Shown: positions 1 to 11,757 of the stretch, piece after piece
Layout: each line of letters begins with the position of its first letter
Numbering within the stretch: the stretch's first letter is position 1
Origin: Calliphora vicina
Lineage: Eukaryota > Arthropoda > Insecta > Diptera > Calliphoridae
NCBI RefSeq assembly: GCF_958450345.1
Contig: NC_088783.1
Span: 21,393,701 to 21,457,700, forward strand
Direction of reading: 5' to 3'
DNA length: 64,000 nt
Made by a program: the position numbers and the translations under genes
The notes under the pieces: model-generated
The model's input: the letters and a program-made list of their open reading frames with translations, nothing else
What the model was told of the DNA's origin: nothing
The model's database searches: none

Positions 1-895
1 TATATATTTATTTTCGATTTCTGAAAAATAAAAATTTTGAGTTGTGTTACTTTTGAACTGGGTGTGCGATATGTCTCTAAAGTCATTGTTCATAACGAAA
101 TGTTAATGGCTGGACAAAATTTTAAAGTAATTGCATTTAAAGTAAATTTAATTGCATTTTTTTCTTAATTTTAATTCATTAGAAATTGCACAAAATGTTT
201 TTTTTATACATAGTTGTTTTAACTTGTGATCTCAGGTTCAAATTAACCACAGATTTGATGGAGAATGTACCAGTCTACAAAACGGTATAAAAATAATGAT
301 AATAAGGTGTCTACTTATTTGCAGTAGGTTATTAGCTGACATTTAATATTTAAAATTCAATATCATTTAAAAAGTCACTGAGAGATTGAGAGAGATCTTC
401 ATATAAGAAATTTTGTTGATAATCAGTAAAATAAAATAACTATAGGGAGAAAACAAACATTTTCGACAAGGCATCATACGTTACCCGTTCCAAATTTATT
501 AAATCTTGGTACTCTGTGTATTTTCTGGTCATACAACATTTTGAAGTTGCTCAAACATTTTAAATTCTCTTTGGTTTGTTTTTTATCGCTGTTTAAAGTT
601 CACGTTTTATATAACCGATTTTTACAATATTGTTCCCATAGTAATTAGAAAATAATCTACATATGTATGTAGTTCGCAAAAGTAACCTACACAAATTATA
701 CAGTTATGAATCAGCTGGTTTCAGAAATATGGCAATAGAAAAATAACAAAAGAAAATGTGAAAATAGTTGTGGTTTGAAAAGAGGGACAAATATATTTCA
801 CACTCTTTGCCTATTGAAAATTGTATTTTTTCTCTCGCTCTGCAAACCATAACCATTGAAAACTTTTTTGACAGCTGTCATTGTTGTTAAACTCA
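1..895. other. Intergenic AT-rich DNA, no gene seen
   Basis: No coding frame, RNA gene or clear repeat boundary is visible. The stretch is AT-rich sequence with short homopolymer runs. Confidence 0.6.
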
Positions 896-899
896 ACAA

Positions 900-1560
900 G
901 AGCTTGCAAAATCATTGAAATCAGACAGCAATTTCAAAACATTTGCGAGCAGCAGGATTCATCCAAATTAGGGAAATTGGGTACCATACGAATTGAAGTC
1001 TGAAATGCTACTTGAACGCCATAAAAGAAAATCATTTTGTCACCGAATCATTACTTGCGATGAAAAATGTATCCATTAAGCATGTGAAGCCAAAAATTCA
1101 TTTCGCTTAGGCAGTTCTCTGTATTTGGTAGGAGCAAATGGCTCCTATCTATTATGAGCTGCTGAAATCTGACCAGACCATCACAGGGAACATGTACCGA
1201 ATGCAACTGATTCATTTGAATCGAGTATTGGCCGAAAAACGCTCAGAATATGCCGCCAGACATTAAACCGTAATATTCCATCAAGACAACGCCCGGCCGC
1301 ATGTTGCAATACCTGTTAAAACGTATTTAGAATGAAGTGGTTGTTAAGTTTTGCCGCACCCGCAATACCGTGCCCCATCCGAATAATATTTGTTTCGATC
1401 GATGGAGAACGCTTGGGATACGCTTCACTTTGGAACAGAGAGTATCCTATATTTCCTTCATTCGTTCTTGGCCTCAATAGATGAGAAGGAATCAATATGT
1501 TGCCAGAAGGATGGGAAAAGGCAATTTTGAAGATATTGATTTAGCATTTCGATAATTTTC
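900..1560 (+). pseudogene. mariner transposase remnant, copy 1
   Basis: Decayed transposase of the mariner (DD34D) family, which cuts and pastes DNA at TA dinucleotides. In shifting frames I read WVPYELK, then HRIITCDEK, then YYELLKS, then a region around the second catalytic Asp (HQDNARPHVA, about 1278-1310), then FRSMENA and SFLAS near the C-terminus. Stops and frameshifts interrupt it, and the segment around the first catalytic Asp and the following WWDQ block is scrambled. The N-terminal third is weak and no terminal repeat was found next to it. It is non-functional. Closely related remnants lie at 17985-18845, 26000-26700 and 61240-61450. Confidence 0.85.
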
Positions 1561-1620
1561 AGCCAAAGCCACCATACAAATGTTCTCCCGGAATAGGACT
1601 TTATCGTACATATGTATATA

Positions 1621-3195
1621 AAAAACAGAAAATGTTTCTATCTACCTATATCCGTTGTAGACTCTGAAACCATCCAACCGATGAGATAATGAAACCGGTT
1701 TGGAGCCCGATGTGTAGAAAATTCTAATTTTAAGGGGAGAAACTAATAGAGCTAGCACCAAAAATCCAACTTAATCTGAATATATGCAAAAAATAAGTGG
1801 ACAGGTGTATGGTACTTTTTGATGGTTATACTTTTAAGGGAAAAAACGAGCGAAACCCACGTTTTGGTACTTTTTTGTATCCCATATCTCAAAAATTTAA
1901 TTTAAATGGAATTGTAGTCCTTCTAAAAAAATTTAAATGGATTTTGCAAGTTTTTTAAAATTTAATATAAGGAATCTAATTGGTTCAGTCCTCTTTCTGG
2001 TACTTATTTTTACAAAAATATTTTTAATGAAAACAAATAAGTCTAAAATAAGTTTATTCTGTAGACTAAAATGTTTATAAATTTGTCCTGCTAAATTTAG
2101 GTTTAGATTGAAGGTGTTATTTAATTAATTGATCTCTAATTTGTGGTTTATTCCCTCTAAATTCTTTTTTATAATTTTTAACATCTGCCTTCCTTAAGTA
2201 ACATTTCAATTACATATAATGTTTGATTATATTTACCAATTTTTTATAATTATATTGTCAGCATTTAAAACTATTTAAATGACCCATAAATTTCAGACAA
2301 ACTTTTTTTGTTAACAACAACTTGTTTTCATATTTTTCTCTCGCCTGCTACGTGTGAAAAATTGTACTCCTATTTATGCAATTTTTAATTCAATTAATGC
2401 AGATTGTTTTTTATTCTCTGCCTGATAATGTTAGTTGTTTTTGCATTATTGTTCTTAACCAGTCCAATTAGCATTTTAATTGAATTTAAAATGTGACAAT
2501 TAAATGTTTTCCTTTTTTTCCTTCACTTTTTTAATTTTTTTTCCAGTTATTTTCTTTTCAACTTTGGTCTGATTAAAGTAGAGCTGTTGTGTTGTGTACG
2601 TATTACGTAGAAACAAAATGTTTAACTATTTAATAAAATGTTTAAGTTTTTAATCAGGATTTATTAAATAATTCTTTGTATTTATGATTTGTAGATTATA
2701 CTTTAGGGTAAAATGTGTTAAGTTGCCTCATAGTGTTTGTAACATGTAGGTAGATTATAAGGTTTTTAAAGATATTTGTTTCTGCTCTCGAGTTATATTG
2801 CATAAATTCGCGAACACTAAAGAGTTATTGTTTTTAGAATTTGAAATCCTATATACTCTCGATTGAATTAAAAACTAGCAATCTTCAGACCTTAATATAT
2901 ACAAACAATCCAGTAAAATACTAACTTCAATACCCTCTCCTATTCTGGAAATAGATTCTAAAACGGATTCACATATTATGGTGTTGTGTTAACTAAATCC
3001 ACATGATTTATTCGAGCAAACAAGCCTGTGTTTCAATGTAAAAAATCATACAATTTCTCAGTTTGAAAATCACACGTTTTTGAAACCAGTCCATTAACAG
3101 AACATGTGAGACTTAATATCTATAATAAAGAACAGGATAGATATCTACTGCAGCGTGTCATACTGACTTTTATCACCTCAACTATACTTCCTGTA
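1621..3195. other. Non-coding stretch with a Helitron-like scrap
   Basis: About 1740-1990 holds GGTACTTTTT motifs and an acaggtgt segment also found in the Helitron at 32927-35139, so this is probably a decayed Helitron fragment. The rest is AT-rich sequence without recognisable genes. Confidence 0.4.
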
Positions 3196-3199
3196 CCTT

Positions 3200-3822
3200 G
3201 TTTTAATATCCTTCACCATGAGTGGCATATTCTCTGTCATTCATAATATCCTTTGTCATTCTGTTCGTAATTTCTACATTTTTGATTTGCTATCCCATAA
3301 AGTATATTCTGGATCGTTATAGATAGTGAAGTCGATATAGCCATACCTATTTTTTAACCTGTTTTTCCGGCTGTATGTTGAAATCAACATTCCGTAGCCC
3401 CTAAATAACTTCCATACATGATTCATACATCAATATATCGGGAAATCTCCCGGATCGTTTGCTATTTAAAATCGAGACAATAGTCCCACAAATGGCTGAG
3501 ATATAAGGAAATTAGCACAACCTCGATTTTTGACCTATATCTGGATTACTAAGTCATTAGTATAGACAATATGGATATCTGATAATAGATATTTCAAAGA
3601 CCTTTCCAAAGAATTAAGACCATAGTCGGGTCAAAATCGGAAAAAATATTTTTTAATCCGATTTTTTTTACCATAAAATGTTTTTTCAACCATGTTTCTT
3701 TTTATTAATAAAATTTTTTTTCAATAAAAAAAATATTTTCATTGATTTTCTTAAAGTATATTTTTGATGAAGGATATATAAGATTCGGCACAATCGAATA
3801 TATGCAGCTCTCCTACTTGTTT
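3200..3822 (+). mobile_element. DINE-1/Helentron-like element, family 1
   Basis: Non-autonomous repeat. It starts with a degenerate ATATCCTTCACC, contains the conserved core (cgttatagatagtgaagtcg, ctaaataacttcc, aatatatcggga) and ends with a hairpin built on TTCGGCACAATCGAA at about 3784 followed by CTACTTGTTT. The same layout recurs at 12238, 23395, 37165 and 40985. The core resembles the INE-1/DINE-1 core of Drosophila (recognised from family knowledge, not aligned). Orientation is given with the hairpin as the 3' end. Confidence 0.7.
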
Positions 3823-3902
3823 ATATTTGTTTAGTTTTTATCCTATTATCTAGCATTGTTTATTTTATCTATTGTAATTGTTTTTATATTGTTGACTCGT
3901 CG

Positions 3903-3911
3903 TATATAAAA
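3903..3911 (+). promoter_or_regulatory. TATA-like box upstream of the candidate first exon
   Basis: TATATAAAA lies about 190 bases upstream of the candidate start codon at 4092. A short upstream reading frame (ATG near 3957, stop within about 45 bases) would lie in the 5' leader. The local AT-richness makes chance matches common, so this is only suggestive. Confidence 0.3.
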
Positions 3912-4091
3912 CAAAATATAAGTAAAATAAATATAAAAAAAAACACACACAGCAAATGAAAAATGAGTTGTGCAGAGCAGCAGAATAACTAGAACACCAA
4001 CAACATTTATTTATATTTTAATTAAATTTTTATTGTTGTGAAAATCTACAAATAATTGAATTTCCAGTTGTATAAACAGGTAAATAAAATA

Positions 4092-4117
4092 ATGCCAGAG
4101 AGCAAAGCAGGGAACGA
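4092..4117 (+). CDS. Candidate first coding micro-exon with splice donor (partial)
   Basis: The ATG at 4092 sits in an A-rich insect-type context (aaaataATG) and opens a frame reading M-P-E-S-K-A-G-N plus two bases (GA). It is cut by a consensus splice donor, GTAAGT at 4118-4123. Without splicing the frame stops at once (TAA at 4119). The spliced exon would leave phase 2. An extra possible donor (CAG|GTAAAT at about 4076-4081) lies just upstream of the ATG. The acceptor exon is not in view. A possible recursive splice site lies 10.7 kb downstream on the same strand. I do not recognise the protein from eight residues. It could be chance, since short ATG-to-donor windows are not rare. Confidence 0.35.
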
Positions 4118-4123
4118 GTAAGT

Positions 4124-5109
4124 ATTGCAGGGCAAATCCTGTTTACACTTCAATGGAGAACAAGGAAAAAAGTGAAAATTGTTAGTTTTTTTTTAGAGTT
4201 AACACATTAAATATTTATGAGTCATGAAAAAAGGATGAAAACTAAACATGCAATTTATTAATTACAATTTTAAATTGGGGTTTATGGTAAATTATTTAAC
4301 AGCCTTAAAGTAGGCAACAAAAGTTGTGCATTTAATAGTGTTAAGCCTTAAAATGCATTGTGGAGAGTGCATATTTTAGTTCAGAATCATCAGAATAATT
4401 AAGGTTCTAAGTTTCTATGAAAAGCTGTCATTTTAATTAAATTTAATTACAACATTTAATTTTTTTAAGAGAAAATTATTTGTGTGCCTTAAAGTAGGCA
4501 ACAAAAGTTTGGTATTTAATAGAAGAGAAAAGGGACATATTTTAGTTTAAAATCATCAGAAGAATTAAGGGCTTATGAAAAAAATCTATTAAATTACATT
4601 TATGGCTTTAGATAATTTTTGTTCAATAAATCTTTTAAATTATTAAAAGTAAAACTAAAACAAATTGAATGAAGAAAAAATAGTTCAATACAATTTGCAT
4701 TAGATTTGAATTAAAAAAAAATTTACCAAAGTTTGAATGAATTTTATTTTAAATTAATTCAACAATGAGTAAATTCTATTCAAATAAAAGTCTTTGAATT
4801 AAGCTAAACTATTTGTTTTTTTTTGAAATAGTGAATTAAACTTGAATTCAATTAATTCATTCATTCGAAGCTCTGTTAATTAATGAAGTTGTTACTTATT
4901 ATAAAAAATATATTTCGCTTTATTGTGAAGAGACAGAGAAAATGGAAAAATCTCTCACTTTAATTACAACTTTAAATTAGCTTTAGAGAAAATTATTTGT
5001 ATGCCCTAAAGTAGGCAACTAAAGTTGTGTATTTAATAGTTAGTTCAAATTCATCAGATTCACAAAAATAAATTTTTCAAATTTGTTTGGAAATTACTCA
5101 GTTCTTAAA
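4124..5109. repeat. AT-rich stretch with a thrice-repeated local motif
   Basis: A segment reading cttaaagtaggcaacaaaag followed by an aatagt-type tail occurs near 4302, 4486 and 5003 with similar flanks, suggesting old local duplication. No gene is visible. Confidence 0.5.
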
Positions 5110-5114
5110 TATTG

Positions 5115-5289
5115 AGGGTATTAATTTCAAAAAAATGGAAAATTACACTCTGATTTTTTTACTCTTTTACACAACAAACACAAAAAAAATTCCAAAAAAA
5201 GTTATATTTTTTTTGTGGAATTTTGTTCATATTTTTGTTGTGTAAAAAAATCAGTGTATAATTTTCCCTTTTTTTGAAATGAATAACCT
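5115..5289. mobile_element. Small palindromic MITE with TATTG duplication
   Basis: The arms are inverted repeats beginning AGGGTATTAATTTC on the left and ending GAAATGAATAACCT on the right. The pairing continues inward through GGAAAATTACAC and GATTTTTTTAC blocks. TATTG flanks both ends (5110-5114, 5290-5294), giving a 5-bp target duplication. No coding capacity. Superfamily not assigned. Confidence 0.7.
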
Positions 5290-5873
5290 TATTGGGTCAA
5301 TGTTTATAAAATTATTTTTCATTCGTGTTGGAAATGAAATAATGGACTGGGCGATGTGGAAAAGTTGTAGCACTTGTCATATAGAACAACAATTGTGAAC
5401 ATATAAAATCAGAAAACTTCATTTTCAAGATCAAAATCGTAAAAACTTTAAAAAATTCGATTTTTGTTTACCTTTTTTCCCCTTGTTCAGGTCATAGGTA
5501 GCAAATCGTTCAAAATTCATGCAAACAATTAACAACAATAATGTACCTAAGATCTCAATAAACAACTTTCTAGAAAATATGAACTTCCTAGGAATGATTC
5601 TTAATCCATTTAGGTAGGTCAATATAAGTTAGTAAGAAAAAAACTAAACCATAAACTATTAAATTATTATAATCTAAAGCATACTTTTAGGGAGCTTTTA
5701 AACAAAAATATTTCTAAATTTATTTCGAATTTTTTAAACTTTTTTGGGATTTTGATCTTGAAGATGAAGTTTTTTTTTGTTTTTTATGACAAGGACTACA
5801 ACTTTGCCTCAGAACTGTTTGCAAGATATGAGCCTGAGAAAATGATCACTTTTTTGCAAAAATGACACCGAGG

Positions 5874-7281
5874 CACAGTGGAAAATGTTGATCATTTTCG
5901 GATCAAAAATCTGTAACTTTTGATTGAATGAGGATTTTTGTAAGATTTTTTGTTTGTTGAATAGGTGGGACTTTAAGCTTTAATATGCATTTTTAATCAT
6001 AAAAATCAAATAAATAAAAACAGTTATGAACGATTAAAAACAAATTTTGTGATATTTTTGGAGTTTTTGGTTAAAAGTAATAGTATTATAGTACCTCTAA
6101 CTCACACATTTTTAAACCGATTTCAAAATTTTAAACAATTATGGAGAGGCATCGAATTAGTCTTTCATAAATGTCTGCATATTTTATGAAATTATGTATG
6201 TTTTTATAAAATGTTTCGCATTATTTTTATTTTTTTCGTAATTTTTCAAATTCAACAATAGTTATTTTAATTTTTTTCTATGAAAATCTATTTTTTTGCA
6301 CAGTATTTTAAAGATAAATTTATATAAACAAAATTGAGACATTACTTGTTAAAATCGGTTTATATTTGCAAAAGTTATTAAACTTTTTCTAAAAAAGTTC
6401 GAAAAAATTTACCTTGTAAATTAAAAATTGTACAAAAAAATACTTAGGCCACTATTACAGTTTACAACAGTTGTATTTTTTAAAATGCGATCATGATTTA
6501 CATTTGCATTTTAAAAAATACAACACTAAAATACAACTGTTGTAAACGGTAATCGGGGTCTTAGTTTTTGGTTTTTTTAGTCATATGTGCTGAGGGAGAA
6601 AATACTATAAAAGGTGTTAATGAAATGTTGAATAACTTTTACAATTTTCATCCGGTTAAAAAAATTAAAACACTATTTTGTTAAGAACTAAATTTATAAG
6701 CTATCATAGCAAAATAAGCAATGAAAAGCAACTAAAATCAAATAAAGTTGATAATCTTTTTTTTTTAAATTTCTGAGTTCCTGAACATTTTTGCATGCCA
6801 TTTGTTTATAGGCACCAGCTAATTTTGATATATCTTTTAGATAATAAGTTAAACTTTAATTTAATTTAATGTTAAAATTTAATTTAATGTTAAAACTAGA
6901 TCGGCGGCAAACGGCGCCAATAGTTAAAAAAGTTGCGTAGGTAAGCCGAAAAACGTTATATATTTTAAATGATTAAATTTCAAATCTGCAAACAATATTT
7001 AAAAAACTCATTACAAAGATAGAATCTGGACAAGATACCCTTTCCAACAAGATAAAACAATCCTAAAAAATAATTATAAAATAAAAATAATTAAAAATAC
7101 GCCCTTGAATATGGTATAATTTTAACTCCCCAAATCTTTAAAGTCGAAAGTAGTGTGTTCTGTCGCCATTTTCGAATATTTCTCTTGACATAATAACTAT
7201 AATTTCTGCAAATAATTATTGCTTGATATCTTAACTTTACGATACAACTTATTTTGCATAAACCTTATATAACCCACTGTG
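5874..7281. mobile_element. Transib-like non-autonomous element
   Basis: Termini are CACAGTGG on the left and CCCACTGTG on the right. Flanking 5-mers are CGAGG (5869-5873) and AGAGG (7282-7286), a GC-rich 5-bp duplication with one mismatch. CACAGTG-type ends plus a GC-rich 5-bp duplication are the known signature of Transib transposons. The element sits inside the LIR-family copy. Removing it restores that family's expected gaccccgagg-type junction to the ggccccaaat block. No transposase is recognisable. A TWA-type MITE is nested at 6447-6560. Confidence 0.6.
6447..6560. mobile_element. PIF/Harbinger-type MITE with TTA duplication
   Basis: The left arm starts GGCCACTATTACAG and the right arm ends GTAATCGGGGTC. 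Both share the inner block TTTACAACAGTTGTATTTT in inverted orientation. TTA flanks both sides (6444-6446 and 6561-6563). A 3-bp TWA duplication is typical of PIF/Harbinger. The element has no coding capacity. Confidence 0.75.
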
Positions 7282-7429
7282 AGAGGCCCCAAATCTTTGG
7301 GGCCCATAAAAAAAGTGCATGACTTTGGGCAAAGCTGGGAGACACGGGTATCTTTTTGGTCTTTTATCACATACTGGTGTCCGTATATGGTTATATTTCC
7401 ATGACTCAAAAAATTACTCACTTTTTTAT

Positions 7430-8026
7430 TTGAGAACCAACTTTAATGAACTAAAACAGGACAAAGGTGAACTGGTACAATATATTTAAGGGACTTAATG
7501 AACAGTTGAGAATCGAATATAAACCAGCCATTACTAAGCTACTCCCAATTGATGCTGGCGGTATGTAGTAGACATTACCAAATGTGTTAATTTCTAAAGG
7601 CATGTTCTTGCCATGTTTTAACTACATACTTAAATTAATTTAAGATTTATTATTTAAGATATACTATATACCAATATTAAAAGAATTATTTTGAAATAAC
7701 AACCAAATTGTATACAATACACACATACATATATTTTATCAACAAATCTCTTATTCTTAGAATGACATTAAGGTAATGTGAGACATATGAGCACGTGAGC
7801 TATGATGTTGAGATTTTTTCTAATAATCTGCTTGAGTGTATTAAGGTCACACGCACGCACACACACATTTTGCCATTGACAATGACTAGAGACTAAAAAG
7901 AAAAATATAATAATGTCATCCCATAAATATGCATGTAATTTATGTTATATTTGCCCTCCAAAAAGTATGCTACTAAACAAAGCAAAGCTGATTAAGAAAG
8001 TTATTTATTTGCCACAATTTAATAAA
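7430..8026. other. Non-coding stretch, no gene seen
   Basis: AT-rich sequence with a short CA-rich tract near 7850-7867. Nothing recognisable is encoded. Confidence 0.5.
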
Positions 8027-8028
8027 AA

Positions 8029-8720
8029 ACAAGTAAGAAAGTATGGTCGGTCAATCCCGACCATATAATACCCTACACTAAGTAAAAGAGCAAAAACATT
8101 TTTCTTTTAAAATTTCAATAATCTATATTTTTGAGTGATTTTCGGAAGTGGGCCTTATATGGGAGCTATGACCAATTATGGACCGTTCACCTTGAAATTA
8201 GGTCGTGTGATTTATGTCTTAATGAAAGTTATTTCTGTTGAATTTTGTGTATATACCAACATTTTTAGGAGATTTATGCACGTTTAAGTGATTATCGGAA
8301 GCGAATCTATATGGGAGCTATGACTAATTATGGACCGATCGTAACAAAATTTGGTGACATGAATTTTGTATATATGAAACTTATTTGGAGCGAAATTTGT
8401 GTAGATACCTGTATAAATTAAACATTTATGACCGATAAAGTCCTATTTCGAGAGGACATTTGTATGGGGGCTAGGTGAAATAATGGACCGATTTCATCCA
8501 GTTTCAATAGGTTTCGTCCTTGAGCTGAAAAAATAATATGTACCAAATTTGATCGAAATATCTTCAAAATTGCGACCTGCACAAGGTTTACATGGACAGC
8601 CAGCCAACCATTCAGACGGACGGACATCGTGTAATCGACTCAGAAAGTGATTCTAAGTCGATCGGTATACTTTGAGGTGGGTGTTACCCTCCCCACTATG
8701 GTGGTGTAGGGTATAAAAAT
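8029..8720 (-). mobile_element. DINE-1/Helentron-like element, family 2
   Basis: Begins acaagtaag, then a hairpin (ATGGTCGG, five-base loop, CCCGACCAT at about 8043-8064), then ATACCCTACAC. The other end is GTGTAGGGTATAAAA. Internal blocks include gggagctatgac, ggaccgat, ggacggacat and cgactcagaaagtgattc. Sequence differs from family 1, but the arrangement is the same: subterminal inverted repeats with a hairpin outside one of them. Orientation is given with the hairpin as the 3' end. Confidence 0.7.
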
Positions 8721-8724
8721 TGGT

Positions 8725-9980
8725 TTGTTAGAAGAAGAATTTTTGGTGACATTTTTTCATGTTGTAACTATAAGAATATCGTTATTACACTACAGAGGTG
8801 TTAGCTACTAAACGAATGGAGCAAGAAAAACTCTAAGTATTTCCTAATTCTATGGACTCCAATAATATAGAATTGCTATATGAGAACCCCTGCCTATTTA
8901 AGGTGTTATTATCAGTCTCTGCAAATTTCATAATATTTCTCAGCTAGTTAGTTTATTAAAATAACTTAACTCAAAGATCTTTAAATCACTATTATACTTA
9001 AACATCCTTCTTTAATCATATTTTTAATTAATCTTCTTAGTAATATGCTTTAATATTTGTTTTCTTGTTAAATTCTCTATTTTTATTATAATTCATTGCA
9101 GTCATCTCTAAAGGACATAAATCTTTAAACGCTCTGGTGTATACTAAGTGTATCATCTATTGTACTAAATCATGTTATGAATGAGCGTATAAGTATAAAT
9201 AAACACAAATTATAATTAGTAGTTCATAAGTACATATATGTAGTATTCAAACAAACTAAAATACATTCGAAACTTGCTAGACTTGCTACTTACAAACTAC
9301 ATTCTGTAATAATTATTTATTTATCTCTGGGGTGATTTAATGACAACGAATACGAGAACGTGTATAAATTCTAACTAACCACAAACAAATAAACAAATAT
9401 GGCATCAACAAGCTTTACTTGAATGTTAATAGACTTAGGAAGAAATTAACGCTAAATGGATATGGATGGTCTTATTTTCGAAATATATTAAAGGTTCTTT
9501 TAGCATTTTTTTAAGATTTTAAGGGCATTTGATTTTATTCTAATTATTTATTTGTTCCCAACATCTTATCTATTAAATTGCTGTAAGAAATCATATGCGG
9601 GTCATATGGAAAAGTGTCAGAAAAGAATGGACTAAGAAATAGTTCCGAAATTGTCCAAATTTCATATTATAATAAATAAAATTATTTTCTGGCTTATTAG
9701 ATTAGTTTATATTCAAATTGATTTTTTTTTTTAAATAATTAAAACTATTATTTCATCACTTTTTTTATTTTATGTTTTAGGGAGTTAATCTATTTGGCAA
9801 ATGAGCTACCTATGTGATATGTAAACTAGGGTAGTTCTTACTTTGTAGTTTTTAGATTTTCAATCCTCCCAAGGTATAGAATTGTTCTTATTATAGAAAT
9901 TACGTTTCATTTACTATCACTCTGTCAGATCGAAAATTTGATATAGTTTCTCATTTAAAAGTAATTTTCATGTATAAACT
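8725..9980. other. Non-coding stretch, no gene seen
   Basis: AT-rich sequence. Around 9828-9900 a TAGGGTA-led segment resembles the start of the element at 25317, so a small scrap of that family is possible. Confidence 0.4.
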
Positions 9981-9983
9981 AGC

Positions 9984-10597
9984 TAAGAAAGTATGGTCGG
10001 TCAAGCGCGACCATATTATACCCTACACTAAGTAAAAGAGCAAAAACATTTTTCTTTTAAAATTTCAATAATTTATATTTTTGAGTGATTTTCGGAAGTG
10101 GGCCTTATATGGGGGCTATGACCAATTATGGACCGATCACCATGAAATTAGGTAGTGTGATTTCTGTCTATATGAAAGTTTACTATGTTGAATTTTGTGA
10201 GTATACCAAAATTTTTAAGCGATTTATGCACGTTAAAGTGATTTTCGGAAGCGGGTCTATATGGGAGCTATGACTAATTATGGACCGATCGTAACAAAAT
10301 TTGGTGACATGAATTTTGTATATATAAAACTTATTTGGAGCGCAATTTGTGGAGATACATTTATAAATTAAACATTTATGACCGATAAAGTCCAATTTCG
10401 GAAGGACATTTGTATGGGGGCTAGTTGAAATAATGGACCGATTTCAGCCAGTTTCAATAGGCTTGGTCCTTGGGCCGAAAAAATAATATGTACCAAATTT
10501 TATCGAAATATCTTCTAAGTCGATCGGTATACTTTAAACAAACATCTGCACAAACGCATAATACCCTCCCCACTATGGCGGTGTAGGGTATAAAAAC
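9984..10597 (-). mobile_element. DINE-1/Helentron-like element, family 2, internally deleted
   Basis: Same ends and internal blocks as the copy at 8029-8720. The hairpin ATGGTCGG...CGCGACCAT lies near the left end. The segment with the ggacggacat core is missing, so the copy jumps from tatcttc to taagtcgatcgg near 10513. The right end is GTGTAGGGTATAAAA. Confidence 0.7.
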
Positions 10598-10751
10598 GAG
10601 GTAACTCCATAGTTTCTTAAAAAACCGAAAAATATAACGAAAGAAAAATCGGCTTATTTTTGATATAATAAAATAAAAGGAAAAAATATTTTTTGAAAAA
10701 ACTCGGTAACTCCATTTTTTCGTAAAAAAAGAGTAAATTAACATACTGAGT

Positions 10752-11497
10752 CAAATAACACAGTGCAACAGTGAAAAAAACACACGATCATGACTATATA
10801 GGTTCGACTCTACTACCAAAGGGTAGTAAAACCCTATACTCAGTTTGTCCATTTTTTTTTTATGGTCCCCCAAAGTTTCTGAAAATCAGTTGGGCCTCTA
10901 AAAAAGGTGTCATCAGTTTTTGGCTAACAGCTAATTCAGACTTTGTGATAAGGCTTAACTTTATATGGCAATAATATAGCTAAGAGTCCGCCAAATAAAT
11001 TTTGTTAAAATTTTTTCCCAAAAAACAGCTTTTTCGTGCACTTTTGTTGAAAAAATATAGGAAGAATTTTTTTTTCTACTTTTTTCAGAATAACTTCCAG
11101 GGACTCCTAATTTTTCACTAACAATATTTAGCAAAGCTGTAGCTACGGCAAATCTGAACAACTCTTGTGAACATATCAATGCAATCTGAACATATCTAGC
11201 TAAATAGCTGTCAAAAATCACTTTGTAGCTTAAAAATTTTAGTTTTTTACTATTTTTTGACTCTGAAACAAAAATTTTTTTGTTAAAAATTTATGTTCGA
11301 GTGTAAACTTCTCTATTGACACCTTTTTTAGAGGCACCACTGATTTTCAGAAATTTTGGGGGCCCATAAAAAAAATCGGTCACCAAAATGGACAAAGTGA
11401 GTATAGGGTTTTACTACCCTTTGGTAGTAGAGTCGAACCTATGCTGTCATGATCTTGTGTTTCTCCAAAAGTCTTCATTTGTTGCATAGTGTAATTA
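10752..11497. mobile_element. Long foldback element related to the LIR family
   Basis: About 160-200 bases at each end are inverted copies: aataacacagtgcaacag outermost, then actaccaaagggtagtaaaa, then gtccattttttttatgg and ctgaaaatcag. The right arm ends gttgcatagtgtaatt. The outer AATWACACWRTGCAAC end resembles the ends of the LIR-family copies, although the interior differs. Arms this long would fold into a large hairpin. No protein is recognisable. The true outer boundary is uncertain because no duplication was found. Confidence 0.65.
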
Positions 11498-11757
11498 ATG
11501 TTTTTTACACAAATGATTACAAAATTGCCTTAATTCCGTAAAATAAATTAAAAAATAATTTTTTTTTGGAAAAACTAGGTAACTCCATTTTTTCAAAAAA
11601 CATGGTAACAGACATCAATAATCGGTTTTAGTGTCCAAAAAAGAGTTCAAATTATATTTTGTTTAATGCGCATGCAAAATAACATAAATTAATTTTAAAT
11701 AATTATTGAAATATGTTTAAAACGTTAAGTGTGTTTTTCTCGTATTTTCAAAAAATG

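Larger units (their letters stand above)
5380..7424 (-). mobile_element. Long-inverted-repeat element (LIR family), split by a Transib-like insertion
   Basis: The pieces at 5380-5873 and 7282-7424 join into the same sequence seen at 29715, 54432 and 63143 (blocks such as aagatcaaaatcg, aacggtgttaagaatcatt, tatggcccaaaac and ggcctcggtgtcatttttgc). The right end reads ccatgactcaaaaaattac, matching the outer end of other copies. No protein is encoded; open frames across it are fortuitous. Confidence 0.75.

Noticed and set aside
10752..11497. Foldback element called as Transib from its CACAGTG end
   Set aside because: The flanking five bases are not duplicated, and the same AATWA precedes the ends of independent copies, so the true terminus lies further out.
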